Assembly: GCF_030272615.1 (NCBI RefSeq)
Contig: NC_081410.1
Coordinates: 288,919,957 to 288,983,956 of the forward strand
Source: Cryptomeria japonica
Taxonomy: Eukaryota > Streptophyta > Pinopsida > Cupressales > Cupressaceae
Length of the DNA stretch: 64,000 nucleotides
Reading direction: 5' to 3'
Of this stretch, positions 23,763-36,852 are shown in pieces; position 1 is the stretch's first letter; the number at the start of each line of letters is the position of its first letter. A model generated the notes under the pieces. It was not told the DNA's origin. It did no database searches and saw nothing but the letters and a program-made list of their open reading frames with translations. The translations under genes were made by a program, and so were the position numbers.

Positions 23763-24126
23763 TGAAGAATTTGAGGAAATAAAACCTCAGAGATCCCAAG
23801 AACACCTGCATGCAAATACCTGTCACAAGAGAATAATGGAGGCACATAAAGCAAAAAAGCATAAATGCTCTAAAGAAGAAAATTATCATTTAGAAAGGGA
23901 ATCAATTAAATGAACAAGTATAATACAATCCTTATAAAAGGATAATAGAAACCCTAAAGGTATGCAACCCTAAAAAAACCCTAAAGGGATAATGTGTATT
24001 TAATAATTAGAATAATTATTAAATACCTACAATATTTATTAAATGCCTAAGTTTAGCTTAAGCGTAGAGTTTAATAGCCTAATAATTAAATAAATAATTA
24101 TTAGCTAATACAAGATAACTCTAACA
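23763..24126 (-). repeat. 5' LTR of element E
   Basis: It matches 21697-22060 at equal length with about 14 substitutions, and is followed on its right by AGGAT. Confidence 0.92.
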
Positions 24127-24436
24127 AGGATACCCTAGTCTAAGAAGAGATTGTTAATATTTCCTTCAAAGATCTCCCTCTGAAGGATAAAGCTTTGAAG
24201 AGTAATGTTGATCCTTCTCCTAGAGAGTCCCTCTCCCATTTAGATCATTTGGTGATAGAGAAGGATATGATATTTCCTACTAACACTATACCCTCTTTCA
24301 ATAACTTTACCTTGAGGGATGAATCATTAATGCCTACTTCTAGTCCATCTCCCAAAATTGATCCTATCCATGATAATTGTTACCTGTTTTTGACATTTAG
24401 GCCAAAAATAGGTCCAATGGTCCTAAGTCTTTCATG
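24127..24436 (+). pseudogene. Repeat-rich protein of unknown function, second part
   Basis: Removing element E and one AGGAT copy joins THED to DTLV in frame. The frame then passes a TAA at 24142, where other units have Gln, and continues VNISFKDLPLKDKAL and SPRESLSHLDHLV. The repeat pattern is the same as in the first part. It ends at a TGA near 24434. Confidence 0.55.
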
Positions 24437-26314
24437 ATTTTAAAATTTTTGGAAAATTTTAAATGAATGCATTTCACTTTCAAAGGGCCAAAATATTTAT
24501 ATTATGCATAATTTTTTAGAGAGAATTCAAATTTTTAAAGAAATAAAGTGTTATACCATTATTGAAAAAGGAACTTGAATATCTTTCTTCTTTCCATGTA
24601 GAAGAGTCAAAAATACGAATTATTGCAATTAAGAGGGAAGTTAAAAGTTAAAAGTTCAGAGCTAGTTCAAAGCTACAGTCTACATGTTGCACATTAGGGT
24701 TTGCCTAAGCTCACTATGAGTTTATTTTTTTTCAATTGGTTTTAATATAGTAAAAAATGGAGGTAAACCTGAATCACTGGTGTTCACCAAAAAATAAGCA
24801 ACAGATAAGGAGCAGAAGTCTAAATTTGACAAAGTCTCAATACAGGTTCAGGCATGCTTTCATGCATATCTTTAGTTTTGAGAAAATAATAGGGTTTACT
24901 CAATACATATTTAAGGCATACTGTGCATTCAAGGACTTAAACATGGAGTATGCACTATCATAGCAAGAAAATATAGTGAATCTCGCCTTGGATTCATGCA
25001 AAATATCATGCAAAGCCCATTCACGCATTTCTATAGGTTTGTCCTATCGACCAAGCTTTCTTATTATGAAATAGGGCTACCTTTTGCATAGTTTTGCTTT
25101 TTCATGTCAAAAGGATGAAAGCATGATTATGATATAATTATGTGAGCAAGGGTCTTGTAATAGTGAAGAGATTCTCTACCCTTTTTGTGATTTATCGTTA
25201 TTTTTGTGATTGTCAAAATAAATTAGCATACATAGAGATTGGCAATGGTTTTAAGCACGTAGAATTTTCAACACATTTTACAGTAGACCATGGATAACTT
25301 TAAGAAACCACCCCCTAGGCAAAAGTGTAAAATCCTGGTGAATCAGACATTATTTTTTGGGGAAATTCTCATATTGATGGTGAAATTTTTTTTCAAAATA
25401 AGAAAAAAAAAAAATTGTATTGGCAATTTTTTTCTAGGGTACGAAAATTACATAAAATTCTAACGAATAATATCTTGTTCTGTGGAGAAAATATATATTG
25501 TAGGAGGTGAATATTTTTCATTTAAAGGAACAAATATATAATTGTATGGGCAAAAAATTTTACTTTGAAGGAAAAATTATTTAAGTGTATTGACGATTTT
25601 TATCCATCGCTTGAAAATTATTTAATTTGTTTGGCTAATACTTTATTATTTAGGGAAAAATATATATTTTATTGGTGATGTCATGAGTTCATTCCCATTA
25701 ATAGACAAGTCATATCACATCACATCAGTACATCACATTGAGTCTAGACTTTGCACGATGTATCGATAAGCGCGACCTCTTTGACATGTGAAGGTTGACA
25801 CGTACCTAAAATCCATCAATGATTTTAAATCGTTCAAAGATCATAGATCAATGGTTGAAGTTTTATTTTGGCCCAAATTTTTGAAGATAACGAAGTTCAC
25901 CAAAAAGTGCCCAGAATGAAATTGGATTCAATAGACACGTATCAAATGTCACAGTCGATAATGTTGGTCATTTAATAAATGTCTAGTCACTAACTGCAAT
26001 CCACTTTATCCCCATGAGTTCCAATGTGGTATTTGGTACTGGTTTATAGTTGTTTCCAATTTCTCACACTAGAGCATTTATGGGAAAGATTTGCAAAGAT
26101 ATACGAAAGATTTAAAAAAATTTAAAGGAATTAATATGATTAGAGAAGGAATTAGTACAATAAAGAGCTTCAACTATTTATGGACAATCTTTGCTTCTTT
26201 CATATTCAAGTAGCCTTTGGTAGATAAATCGTCAGAGCTCGCAATATTTAAATTCTGTCTTTGATTTAGGTCTATAGGCTCAGGCTGTATAATTTGGTAT
26301 TCTGATTTCTCAAG
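24437..26314. other. Gene-free AT-rich stretch
   Basis: No coding gene, RNA gene or paired repeat is visible. Between about 25350 and 25680 related words such as GGAAAAATATATATT and TATTGGYGATTTT recur, suggesting old tandem duplication, but alignment is poor. A promoter for the ORF at 26315 could lie here, though nothing proves it. Confidence 0.4.
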
Positions 26315-26559
26315 ATGGACAATCCTACCCGTTTGAGAAGCATTTCTGTGGAGGACTAGAGGGCCTTTTTAGGCTCTGTTAGAGACCCAACCCTCCAATC
26401 AGGCTGTAAGGAGGTTGGGATGTTCACTAATGAGGCTGTGAGGATGGTGTTGGGCAAAGAGTTTATGTGGAATGAAAATAGATACTGTGTTAACACAGAT
26501 GTTACGTCTCGGTTCTTGGTGTCTCTTCTGGACCTCGGAGGAGACAAGGTGGATATGTT
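26315..26559 (+). pseudogene. Small ORF interrupted by copia G, first part
   Basis: The ORF starts MDNPTRLRSISVED at 26315, meets a TAG after 14 codons (probably once TGG), then reads FLGSVRDPTLQSG...DVTSRFLVSLLDLGGDKVDML to the insertion. The second part is 34344-34563. Joined across one GATGT copy, the frame is open to a stop at 34561, giving about 167 codons in all. No family is recognised. It may be a fragment of a larger transposon-related protein. Confidence 0.5.
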
Positions 26560-26564
26560 GATGT

Positions 26565-28105
26565 TGTTGGCAATATTGCATTATAACAAACAATGAAAGA
26601 TTGTTGGCATTTCAATAAGGATATTGAGAAGGTTGTTGATGATTATGGATATAACTGATTAAAGATGTTTTACTATCTTGATTTTATTATTTTGTCATTG
26701 ATGTCAAGAAATTGATTTTCTAATTCAGTATGATGTTGCCATATCTTGAGAAGTATAATATGAAGAAGTCAGTGAAAGACACAGGAAAGAATATGATGAA
26801 TAAAGGGATGAATAAGGTATTCAATGGGAAACTACTACCGAGTCAGACAATGATGAGATCATGATGTTTTAGATTGTTTTAACATCATACATATGTTGTA
26901 AAATGTAAAGGTTAATACTATACTATGTTATCAAGCAAAAAACCTAGTCGGTAAACCCTAAGGAACCTAGTCAGTAAACCCTAAGGTTATTGCTATCGAT
27001 TAATGAAGGCGGAATGTCTACCGAGTGAAGTTTAGTATTCACCAAGTTGTTACCGAGTCGTAACCGAGCTATAACAAAATGCATTAAATGTTTACATGCG
27101 GTATTTAATGAAAGAAGCTGATGAGCTGGAGTGGATCAATGATTGGTAACCTGTGGAAGAAGTTTGTTAACGAATCTAAGGAAATGGAAAGTCAGCATGA
27201 AGATCTACAGCTCAGATTGAACCGCAATACCCTGGCATAATTTCCAAGACTATTATGCAATTTCCAAGGCAGGGTAAAACATTTTCAGATCGAAAGATGC
27301 ATTGAACTTGGACAAGATTGAAGATCTGATGGAATTGATTGATCATGGAAAATGTGATCACGGAGATTAAGTGGTTACCTAATTGTTTATAAATAGGAAA
27401 CTATTGATAAACAGTGTATGCAGGCAAGTGTATGCACAGGGATGCTACATAGTGATTACCGAGCATAAAAGCTTGAAGACTTGTTAGAATAATAGAGTAT
27501 AGAAGCCCAACAGATAGACAAGATTAGTTCTATGTCTAGATTGTATTGAGCAAATAAGAATCTGCTTTAGCATTTTAGATGTGAAGTTGCAGATAGATTT
27601 TTATTACTGTTATTTTGTGAAAGTGACATAAAATCTCTTAACCGAGTGGACTTAACAATCTTATATGTAAATCCTCTAGCAAGGTGACATTCTGATTGAG
27701 TGTTTGAAATCCTTTGACAAGGTCACTTCTAACAAAGTGAAGATCCTAACAGATCTGAGGGAAATCCCTTAACTGAGTCACATCTAGCAATGTGTTTGTA
27801 ATCTTTAACAGGATTTACTTTTAACCGAGCATACTCTAGAAGAGTATATTTCTTAATGGGTCCGAAATCCCACAGTGGTTTTTCCCTATTTGGGTTTCCA
27901 CATTAAATCTGGTGTTATAAGGTTTATATTGTTCATATGCTTTTGAGTTTGCATGTTTGATAGTTTTTGTTATATGACTGATATATATGTTACCGAGGTT
28001 GAATCTGATGTTTTTATGGATGACTAAGTTTGTATGATTCACCCCCTTCCCCTCTCATCTTGTTGTCTATTGGATCTGTACTTATATTAAGTATCAAAAC
28101 TATCA
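26565..28105 (+). repeat. 5' LTR of copia element G
   Basis: It begins TGTTGGCAATATTGC and ends AACTATCA. A TATA box, TTTATAAATAG, is at 27386-27396. An R/U5 hairpin is at 27857-27873, followed by GTGGTTTTTCCC and GGGTTTCCACATT. Many CCGAGT words occur in U3. Confidence 0.93.
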
Positions 28106-28107
28106 AT

Positions 28108-28119
28108 TGGTATCAGAGC
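28108..28119 (+). promoter_or_regulatory. Primer-binding site of element G
   Basis: TGGTATCAGAGC is an exact initiator-Met primer site, 2 bp after the LTR. Confidence 0.93.
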
Positions 28120-28169
28120 TTTGGACTTCGGAAGGAAAGTTTAAAGGCAGTTGAGTTAAAGATCCAAAG

Positions 28170-31100
28170 ATGTATAAGAGGGATGCACTGAAGCTGAACA
28201 AGTCAAGTTTCTCTACATGGCAGAAAAGGATGAAGCTACATCTATCAGGATTTGGAGAATATGCTGTATACTATCTAGAGAATGATTTTGTTACACCGAG
28301 CACCTATCCATTGACTATGGAAGAGATAAAGGCAAAGCAAGAACATATTCAAGCAATGATTGAAATAACATCTGCATTGACCGATTCAGGGTTTAAAGAT
28401 CTAGAAGGTTGCAATGATGCAAAGGCAATGTGGAATAAGCTCATATTAGTATATAGAGGAGATGAACATGTTCAAAGAGAAAAAGTAGATAGTTTAAGAG
28501 GACAACTTGAATCTATGAGGATGAATGAAGGTGAGAACATAACTTAGTACAGTACAAGACTAAAGGAGATTGTCAATCAAATCAAAGGAGCAGGTGGAAC
28601 TATTGAAGAAAAGGGTATAACAAGTAAGTTGTTAAGAATCCTTCTACCAACTTATGCAATCCGAGTCTTAGAAATCAATGAATTAAGGTCTGTACCTAAT
28701 ATGCCAGTTTTCTTGGATGCTACTATTGGTAAGCTACATGCATTTGAGTTAAGTAATTTTGATAATAGTGGATCTTCAGTAAATAAAGTTGAATCTGCAT
28801 TTAGTTCTTTTCATCTTGATGAATCTAATGATTACAATGAAAGAAAGTATAAGTACTCTGAAGGAGATCACAGTGTAGCAAGTGAAAGATTTCGAAAGAA
28901 CAAGGAAGAAGTACACAAACTGTATGAAGAAATCAGAAAGCAAGAAGAGTTTGAAGCACTATTAGCCAAAAGGTTACCGAGAGGCAAAGGTAAGTATAAA
29001 GGAAAACTACCTTTGAAATGTTTCAATTGTGATAAGATTGGACATATGGCTTCTAACTATCCTGACAAAGATTTTACTGAAAAGAGAGATTACCAAGATG
29101 ACAGACAGAAAGATAACCATTATAGAGGACACCGAGACTTCAGAAGAAGAGATAGAAAGATATGCTTAATAGCTGATGAGGAATCTAACGATGATAAATT
29201 AGATGAGACTGATACAGAGGAAGTTGTTTATGTGGCTATCAAAGATGGATCAGATGAAGAAAGGTATGAAGAAAAAGCCCTAATATCTCACATAAACACT
29301 AATGATTCTTGGATTATAGATAGTGGATGCTCACATCATATGACAAGAGATAAACACAAGTTTGTTATGTTAGAAGATTATGATGGAGGCTATGTTAGAA
29401 TTGGTAATGATGCACCATGTCCGGTAAGAGTTAAAGGATCTATAACACTTATTGATAATGCAAGATGCAATGATGTTTATTGGGTTGAAGGTTTGAAATA
29501 CAATTTGTTGAGTGTAGCATAGCTAAACAACACAGGTTACCAAATAGAATTTTAGAAAGGAATTGTCAAAGTTCATGACAAGAATGGAAAGTTAGCTACT
29601 ACTGGGACACAAACAAAAGGTAATACATTTCACCTTGACTCAACTCGGAATAAGTGTTTGCATGCAAAGATTGATGATACCTGGCTATGGCATAAGAGGT
29701 TTTGTCATGTAAATTCTGATAACCTGATCAAGATAAGTAAGAAGCATAGAGTAAGAGGTCTACCGAGTCTTGAAAAACCTAAGAATGCTATGTGCCAAGG
29801 ATGCCAGATGGGTAAGATGACAAGATCAAGCTTTACAAGTAAGTCTTACACTTCTAAGGGAATTTTAGATCTAGTGCACACTAATCTTTGTGGTCCTATG
29901 AAAGTTCAAAGTTATTATGGTGATAAATATTTCATATTATTTGTGGATGACTATTCAAGGATGATGTTAGTAATGTTTTTAAAAGAAAAATCAGAAGCTT
30001 TTCAAATGTTTAAATGGTACAAGGCAAGAGTTGAAAATGAAATAGGAAGACAACTGAAATGTCTTAGATCAGACAGAGGAGATGAGTTCACATCTGATGA
30101 ATTCAACTTATTCTACAATGATCATGGTATTAAAAGACAAGTCTCTGCACCGAGAACTCCACAGCAGAATGGAATAGCTGAAAGAAGAAACAGATCTATT
30201 GTGGATTGTGCTAGAACACTGATGATTGAGAAGAAGGTGCCACAAACATTTTGGAGCGAAGCAATAAGCATAGTTGTTTACACCTTGAACTGAGTTCAAT
30301 TGAGGAAAGGTACTTTGAAGACACCATATGAGATTTGGTATGATAAGAAACCTAATGTTAGTTATTTTAAAATCTTTGGAAGTAGATGCTATGTTCATAA
30401 AGATGATAGAAATGGCAAGTTTGATCAAAAAAGTGAAGAAGGAACATTTCTAGGTTATTCTTCTAGAAGCGAAGCATTTAAATGTGTGATCAAATCATCT
30501 AACAAAATAGTAGAAAGTGCAAATGTGAAAATTGATGAATTTGCATAAAGAAATGATGAAGGAAATTCCAAAGAACCAGAAGACTATGATGAATTTGTCT
30601 ATGTGCAACAGAGAAGTCCTACAGAGAAAACTGTTGAAGAAAATGAAGAAAATATCCAGTTACCGAGTGATGAAGAAGATCATACAGAGCCTATCGAGCC
30701 TGTATTAGCCAAGTATGTTAGAAGACATCATGCACCAAGTCAGATTATAGGAGATAAGGATGATCTAGTGATGACAAGGAACAAACTGAGACAAAACACA
30801 TGTTTGATATCTGAATTTGAACCGAGAATAGTAAAAGAGGCATTTAACAGTGAAGATTGGGCAAATGCTATGACAGAAGAGATTGATCAAATCAAGAAGA
30901 ATGACACATGGACACTAATCCCAAGACCGAAGGACAAAAATGTAATCAGTACAAAGTGGATTTTCATAAACAAGCTAAATGAAAAAGGGGAGGTCATTCG
31001 AAACAAAGCAAGATTAGTTTGCAAAGGTTATGCACAAGAAGAAGGAATTGATTATGGTGAAACTTTTGCACCTATTGCTAGACTTGAAGGAGTAAGAACA

Positions 31101-32347
31101 TTGTTGGCCTATACTGCTTTCAAGAAATTCAAGGTATATCAAATGGATGTCAAATCTGCATTTCTGAATGGAATATTAGAAGAAGAATTTTTCATTGAAC
31201 AACCTGAAGGATTTGTTGAAGACAATAATAAATATCAGGTATGTAAGTTGAACAAAGCTTTATATGGTTTGAAACAAGCACCAAGAGCATGGTATGAAAG
31301 ATTGCACTCTTATTTGATTAAGATTGGTTTTATAAGGACAAATGAGAAAAGCAACATGTACATGAAGAATGATGAAAATGGAATACTGATCTTAGCCATA
31401 TTTGTTGATGATATTATATTTTGTGGAAATGACTCTTTATGCAAGAACTTTGGAAATGAAATGAGAAAAGAATTTGAGATTTCATTATTTGGTGAGATAA
31501 AGTATTTTATAGGTTTATAGATACTGCAAATGAAAAATGAGATTTTCATTACTCAATCCAAATACATAAAGGAAATCTTGAAGAAATTTGGAATGGATGA
31601 TTCAAAACCAGTAAGTACTGCTATGACTACCAACTGTAAATTATCAAAGAATGATGAATCTACATCTGTTGATGAGACACTCTATCGATCCATGATTGGA
31701 AAGCTACAATATGTTGTTCAAAGTAGACATAGCACATGCATTAGGTATAGTTGCAAGATTCTCTGCAGATCCTAAGGAAACACACATGACAACAATCAAA
31801 AGAATTTTTAGATACTTGAAAGGCATAGAGGATTATGGCTTAGTATATCAGAAAGGAAATGATTTTGATTTAAAATTTTATACTATTGCTGATTGGGTAG
31901 GCAACATTGATGAAAGAAAAGCACAAGTGGTGGAGCTTTCTTTTAGGAGAAAGACTAGTGAGTTGGCTTAGCAAGAAACAAGGATGTGTTTCATAGTCAA
32001 TAGCAGAAGCTGAATCCGTTGTTGTAGCATTGAATTGTACCAACATTGCATGGATCAAACAACTATTGGAAGGTATAAATGAGAAAGTTATCGAGCCAGT
32101 AACTATATTCTGTGACAATACTAGTGCCATTAATATTTCAAAAAATCCTATTATGCACTCTAAGACAAAGCACATATCTATCAAATATCATTATCTTAGA
32201 GAAGAAGCTCAAGAGAAGAAAGGGGTATTGGAATATGTTAGCACAAATGAGCAAATAGCAGATATCTTCACCAAGCCACTACCAAAGGATACTTTTGAAT
32301 ATCTTAGAAGTAAGTTAGGGGTTCTACCCCTATCTTCTACTCACTGA
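28170..32347 (+). pseudogene. Element G gag-pol polyprotein (copia), recently disabled
   Basis: Gag starts MYKRDALKLNKSSFSTWQKR at 28170. The zinc knuckle near 29020 has Tyr in place of the last Cys. The protease core is DSGCSHHMT (29320). Integrase shows the LWHKRFCHV block (29685), the CQGCQMGK pair (29795), VDDYSRM (29945), SDRGDEF (30070) and APRTPQQNG (30150). Reverse transcriptase shows QMDVKSAFLNG (31140), LYGLKQAPRAWYERL (31260) and FVDDIIF (31400). RNase H shows CDNTSAINISKNP (32110) and KTKHISIKYHYLREE (32165). Stops lie at 28545, 29520, 29551, 30291, 30546, 31518 and 32007. Frame changes occur near 31724 and 31915. Confidence 0.94.
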
Positions 32348-32587
32348 CTGAGTTCGGTGAAAGCATCAATCCGATGACTCTATTGAATATCTTTAGGGAG
32401 TTGATGCTGGAGTTATACACTCTAGGATGTTTTCTAAAAGTGTACTGGAATTAATACTAGAAATAATATAGAGAATATTATAAGGAATAAGAATTGAAGA
32501 CAAATGCTCTGACCAAGACTCAGTTGATACACAACAACAGGAAATAACTTCTTACAGAAACAAATTATGTTTTAGTTCTTTTCTTTC

Positions 32588-32798
32588 TGGCATTGTTGTC
32601 AAAGGGGTAGAATACCTATGAAAGGGGGAGAATACCTATGAAAGGGTAGAAGAGCAGACTACAGATTGGAAAGAAGACTGAGAAAATAGGAGAAATCTAA
32701 TGTATGCGGGAGAGCATTTTAGCATTTCAGAATCACAGTAATCCGAATCTATTAAGGTCAAATCAATTGGTTTTGCCATCAATGCCAAAGGGGGAGAT
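32588..32798 (+). promoter_or_regulatory. Tandem polypurine tracts of element G
   Basis: TGGCATTGTTGTCAAAGGGG (32588-32607), GAAAGGGGGAGAATACC (about 32619), and the final TTGCCATCAATGCCAA + AGGGGGAGAT (32773-32798) directly before the LTR. The first and last match the corresponding blocks in A and B. Confidence 0.8.
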
Positions 32799-34338
32799 TG
32801 TTGGCAATATTGCATTATAACAGACAATGAAAGATTGTTGGCATTTCAATAAGGATATTGAGAAGGTTGTTGATGATTATGGATATAGCTGATTAAAGAT
32901 GTTTTACTATATTGATATTATTATTTTTTCATTGATGTCAAGAAATTGATTTTCTAATTCAGTATGATGTTGCCATATCTTGAGAAGTATGATATCAAGA
33001 AGTTAGTGAAAGACACAGGAAAGAATATGATGAATAAAGGGATGAATAAGGTATTCAATGGGCAACTACTACCAAGTCAGATAATGATGAGATCATAATG
33101 TTTTAGATTGTTTTAACATCATACATATGTTGTAAAATGTAAAGGTTAATACTATACTATGTTATCAAGCAAAAAACCTAGTCGGTAAACCCTAAGGAAC
33201 CTAGTCGGTAAACCCTAAGCTTATCGCTATCGGATAATGAAGGCAGAATGTCTACCGAGTGAAATTTAGTATTCACCGAGTTGTTACCGAGTTGTAACCA
33301 AGCTATAACAAAATGCATTAAATGTTTACATGTAGTATTTAATGAAAGAAGCTGATGAGCTGGAGTGGATCAATGATTGGTAAGCCGTGGAAGAAGTTTG
33401 TTAACAAATCTAAGGCAATGGAAAGTCGGCATGAAGATCTATAGCTCAGATTGAACTGCAATACCTTGGCACAATTTCCAAGACTATTATGCAAGTTCCA
33501 AGGCAGGGTAAAAAATTTTCAGATCGAAAGATGCATTGAACCTAGACAAGATTGAAGATCTAATGGCTATGATTGATCATGGGAAATGTGATCAAGGAGA
33601 TTAAGCGGTTACCTAATTGTTTATAAATAGGAAACTGTTGATAAACAATGTGTGCGGGCAAGTGTATGCATAGGGATGATACGTATTGATTACCGAGCAT
33701 AGAAGCTTGAAGACCTATTAGAATAACAGAGTATAGAAGCCCAACAGATAGACAAGATTAGTTCTCTGTCTAGATTGTATTGAACAAATAAGAATCTGCT
33801 TTAGCATTTTAGATGTGAAGTTGCAAATAGATTTTTATTACTGTTATTTTGTGAAAGTGACATAAAATCTCTTAACCGAGTGGACTTAACCATCTTATAT
33901 GTAAATCCTCTAGCAAGGTGACATTCTGATTGAGTGTTTGAAATCCTTTGACAAGGTCACTTCTAACAAAGTGAAGATCCTAACAGATTTGAGGGAAATC
34001 CCTTAACTAGGTCACATCTAGCAATGTGTTTGTAATCTTTAACAGGATTTGGTTTTAACTGAGCATACTCTAGAAGAGTATATTTCTTAGTGGGTCTGAA
34101 ATCCCATAGTGGTTTTTCCCTTTTTGGGTTTCCACATTAAATCTGGTGTTATAAGGTTTATATTGTTCATATGCTTTTGAGTTTGCATGTTTGACAGTTT
34201 TGGTTATATGACTGATATATATGTTATCGAGGTTGAATCTGATGTTTTTATGGATGACTAAGTTTGTATGATTCACCACCCCCCCTCTCATCTTGTTGGC
34301 TATTGGATCTGTACTTATATTAAGTATCAGAACTATCA
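32799..34338 (+). repeat. 3' LTR of copia element G
   Basis: It matches 26565-28105 and ends GAACTATCA before GATGT. A TATA box is at 33620-33630 and the R/U5 hairpin at 34090-34106. Confidence 0.93.
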
Positions 34339-34343
34339 GATGT

Positions 34344-34563
34344 TGTTAAGGAAGGTGTTTAAAGAAGACTTCCTTGGAGATGACATTATTGATGTCATCT
34401 TTACAGAAGCAGGGGTGGGGAACCCTTGGGTGAATGAATTAACTAAGCTTATCCTCCCTGACCAAACAATGCCAGTGGCCAGGAAACTATTTCTTTTGAA
34501 CTTGAATGTGGAGCAGGTGACACATCATAGGAAATGGGTGTGGATTGGTAGGGATTTTCTCTA
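34344..34563 (+). pseudogene. Small ORF interrupted by copia G, second part
   Basis: This continues 26315-26559 in the same frame: LLRKVFKEDFLGDDIIDVIF ... KWVWIGRDFL, then TAG at 34561. It is unidentified. A hydrophobic segment follows a DQTMPVARKLFLLNL stretch, but no signal or membrane domain is clear. Confidence 0.5.
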
Positions 34564-35194
34564 GAAATGGTTCCTCCCGGATGACTTTCCAAAAAAAATT
34601 TCTTGAATAATTTTCATATCTTATAATGTCTAAATAATTCTACATAGAGGTAGGACGATATTCTTAGGGTAAACCATGAATGTGTCTACTACCTGTGCCC
34701 TAGCCCTGACCCCCTAATATTTTTGTTCTTTTGGCTATTTCCTCGTAACCTCACAGGCTCTCTCATTTTGGCTTTAAACTTTTTGAGGGACTCTGACATG
34801 TAAAAAATTGTAAATTTGTGAAACATATATATTAATGATAATTTTGAAAATTTCAATTCATTTGGGAATCAAGAAATTGGGGAGACAGGGTGCTCTACAA
34901 CTCGTACGAATCCACGAAGGTTTTGTATTCACCCTCCTTGTATTTTGGACCTAGTTTGCTAGCGATCATGTGATTCCCTTGGTGTCCCATGTCATATTTG
35001 TGTGTGCTTGACATCTTCCTCATGTCGCCTCCTTGGTGTTTGATTGATTTGTTCATGGTTACCTTGTGTTTTCTTCTCTTCGCTTCCTTGTTTCTATGGT
35101 CCTTTTTTCCCTTTGTATGTTTTCTTTAACAGATTGTTCTTGGGCTTAGGTAGATGATCGTGCCCCTTCCCTGAGGCCACTCATGTGAAGGTAG
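34564..35194 (+). other. Gene-free stretch, possibly the LINE 5' leader
   Basis: No ORF of interest. The part from about 34890, with ATGG-, TTCC- and CTT-rich words, may be the untranslated leader of the LINE, but its 5' edge cannot be fixed without another copy. Confidence 0.35.
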
Positions 35195-36849
35195 ATGGGT
35201 AGTGTGAATGATGGCAAGACCAATTGCAAGAATGATGAGGAACATATCATTTATAATAGTGGGGGTTTGGAGAATGAGGTTGTTAATTTGCAAAAGGGCA
35301 TGCATTAAAATATCTCATACAAAGTAGTGGTCTTGGAGCAATCGACCCGGTTTTACCTCCTTTTGCTAACTTTGATGGAAAATTTTGTAGGCAAGAGCAC
35401 ATGGATATAGAGAACGGTCTAGGAGGGTCCTCAACCAATGGAGATAGACTCAGATTTGGTGATGGTAGCATGACCGATGACCCTAGAGGGGAGGAAATGG
35501 TAAGTCTCGTCCTCTTGGGTTGAAGACTCTTCCCTTGTCACCAAATGAAGATATTATTAAATCCATTAGATCTAAATAGTCACGCTTAAGAAATATTATA
35601 GTTTTTTTTGTTTGCATGGATAGAGAGTCTTTGCCTTCGTGGAATTTTTTTGATGACTAGATTGCAAATTTTTGGGGCAAGAAGTTAGGTATTCATGTTA
35701 ATTTTTGCAAAATGATTCAGAAGGGTTTATTTATAATTTTTTTGAAATCTCATAATATGCAAGATAAGGTTTTGAAGAATGTTTTTTGGAATGTTGGGCA
35801 CTCTTTTTTTAGGGAATTTCCTTGGTCCCCTAAAGGAAATGTCGAGCAGGTTATTGCCCATTCCTCCCCTATTTGGGTTGAAATTAAGAACCTCCAGCCT
35901 AGATTTTGGCCATTCATTCCTCAAATTCTGAAACCATTGGGCTCAATTCTACAAGTTAAGGAATCAAGAACCCCTCTCCCTCACTTGAATGCTAGGGCTC
36001 TTGTAGCACTTGATCCTTAGGTTGTATTTCTTGACATTATCTCTCTTGATTTTGAAGAGAGATTTACTTGGGAATTGTCCATGTTGGGCAATTTGGGGGC
36101 TTGTTTCTTTTGCAAAATTAATGGGCATATGAGGAAAGATTGCCCTTCTCTAAAAAACTCTCAAAATGATAATTTTAAAATTTCTTCTAAAGGCAATTTG
36201 AGAAACTTGATATTAGTAAAATGTACAATTCTATTAATAAAACTAAAGAAGGTAATAATTTACTAGTTGATATCCCATCTGACAATGGCATTGAGAAGGT
36301 CAATTCGGGCCTTGATTGCCCAACTGATGATAGTAATGGCAATAAAATTTTTATTCTCTCCAATCCTCTTTTTGAGGATGAGTGTGAGGTTGTCCAAGTC
36401 TCTGCCATGAATTCTCCCTCCGACATCCTTGACGGGTGTCACCCAGTAAGGCTAATCTTCCTAATTGTGATCAAGTGAAGGTTATTAATCTCTCCCCTCA
36501 CTCTAGATTAAATGCTCAACAAATTTCCCTTTTAAGTATTAAGGAGAAAGCTAGTTTAATAAGGGATGCCTTCCAAGTCCCATCTGAATTGAAGATGAGT
36601 AACTCCTTACCTGGTATCATGAAATCCATGGCAGATGTATCTTTTGATAAATAGATTGTGCCCTTTGGTGCTGATGGTATGGCTATCAGTAATGTTGAGC
36701 AGTTTATAGAGGTTGTTAGTAAAAAGGTTAGAAAGAAAAGGAAAACATCTGATAGACAATCTCTCCCTAATGACAATAGTAAAAAAGGCAATGAAGTGCC
36801 AAAATGCTTTAATAGGTTGTACAAGAATAAAAAGCCCTCCACCAAATAA
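35195..36849 (+). pseudogene. LINE ORF1: DUF4283-type nucleic-acid-binding protein, decayed
   Basis: A likely start is MGSVNDGKTNCKND at 35195. A DUF4283-like block runs from about 35610 (LPSWNFFDD, GKKLGIHVNFCKMIQKG) through WSPKGNVEQVIAHSSPIWVE to FWPFIPQILKPLGS. It is followed by a CCHC zinc knuckle, CFFCKINGHMRKDC (36105-36145). The tail (36220-36849) is S-, K- and N-rich. This is the normal ORF1 layout of plant L1-type LINEs and the product binds the LINE RNA. Stops (for example 35256, 36018, 36656) and frame changes disable it. ORF2 begins 4 bp downstream. Confidence 0.82.
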
Positions 36850-36852
36850 ATT

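Larger units (their letters stand above)
21697..24126 (-). mobile_element. Element E: short non-autonomous LTR retrotransposon
   Basis: Two 364-bp LTRs (21697-22060 and 23763-24126) flank a 1.7-kb interior. The target duplication is AGGAT (21692-21696 and 24127-24131). Orientation is minus: the primer site on that strand, TGGTATTAGAGC (23762-23751), abuts one LTR, and AAGGGGGGG (22070-22061) abuts the other. I count about 14 differences between the LTRs, so it is moderately young. The interior has no gag or pol; the ORFs there are short and unconvincing. It must be moved by another element's enzymes. Confidence 0.92.
26565..34338 (+). mobile_element. Element G: Ty1/copia retrotransposon, full-length
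   Basis: The 7774-bp element has LTRs of 1541 bp (26565-28105) and 1540 bp (32799-34338), a primer site, gag-pol and a polypurine tract. A perfect GATGT duplication lies at 26560-26564 and 34339-34343. The two LTRs are very similar, so it is younger than element A. Gag-pol is almost one frame but carries stops and at least two frameshifts. Confidence 0.95.
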
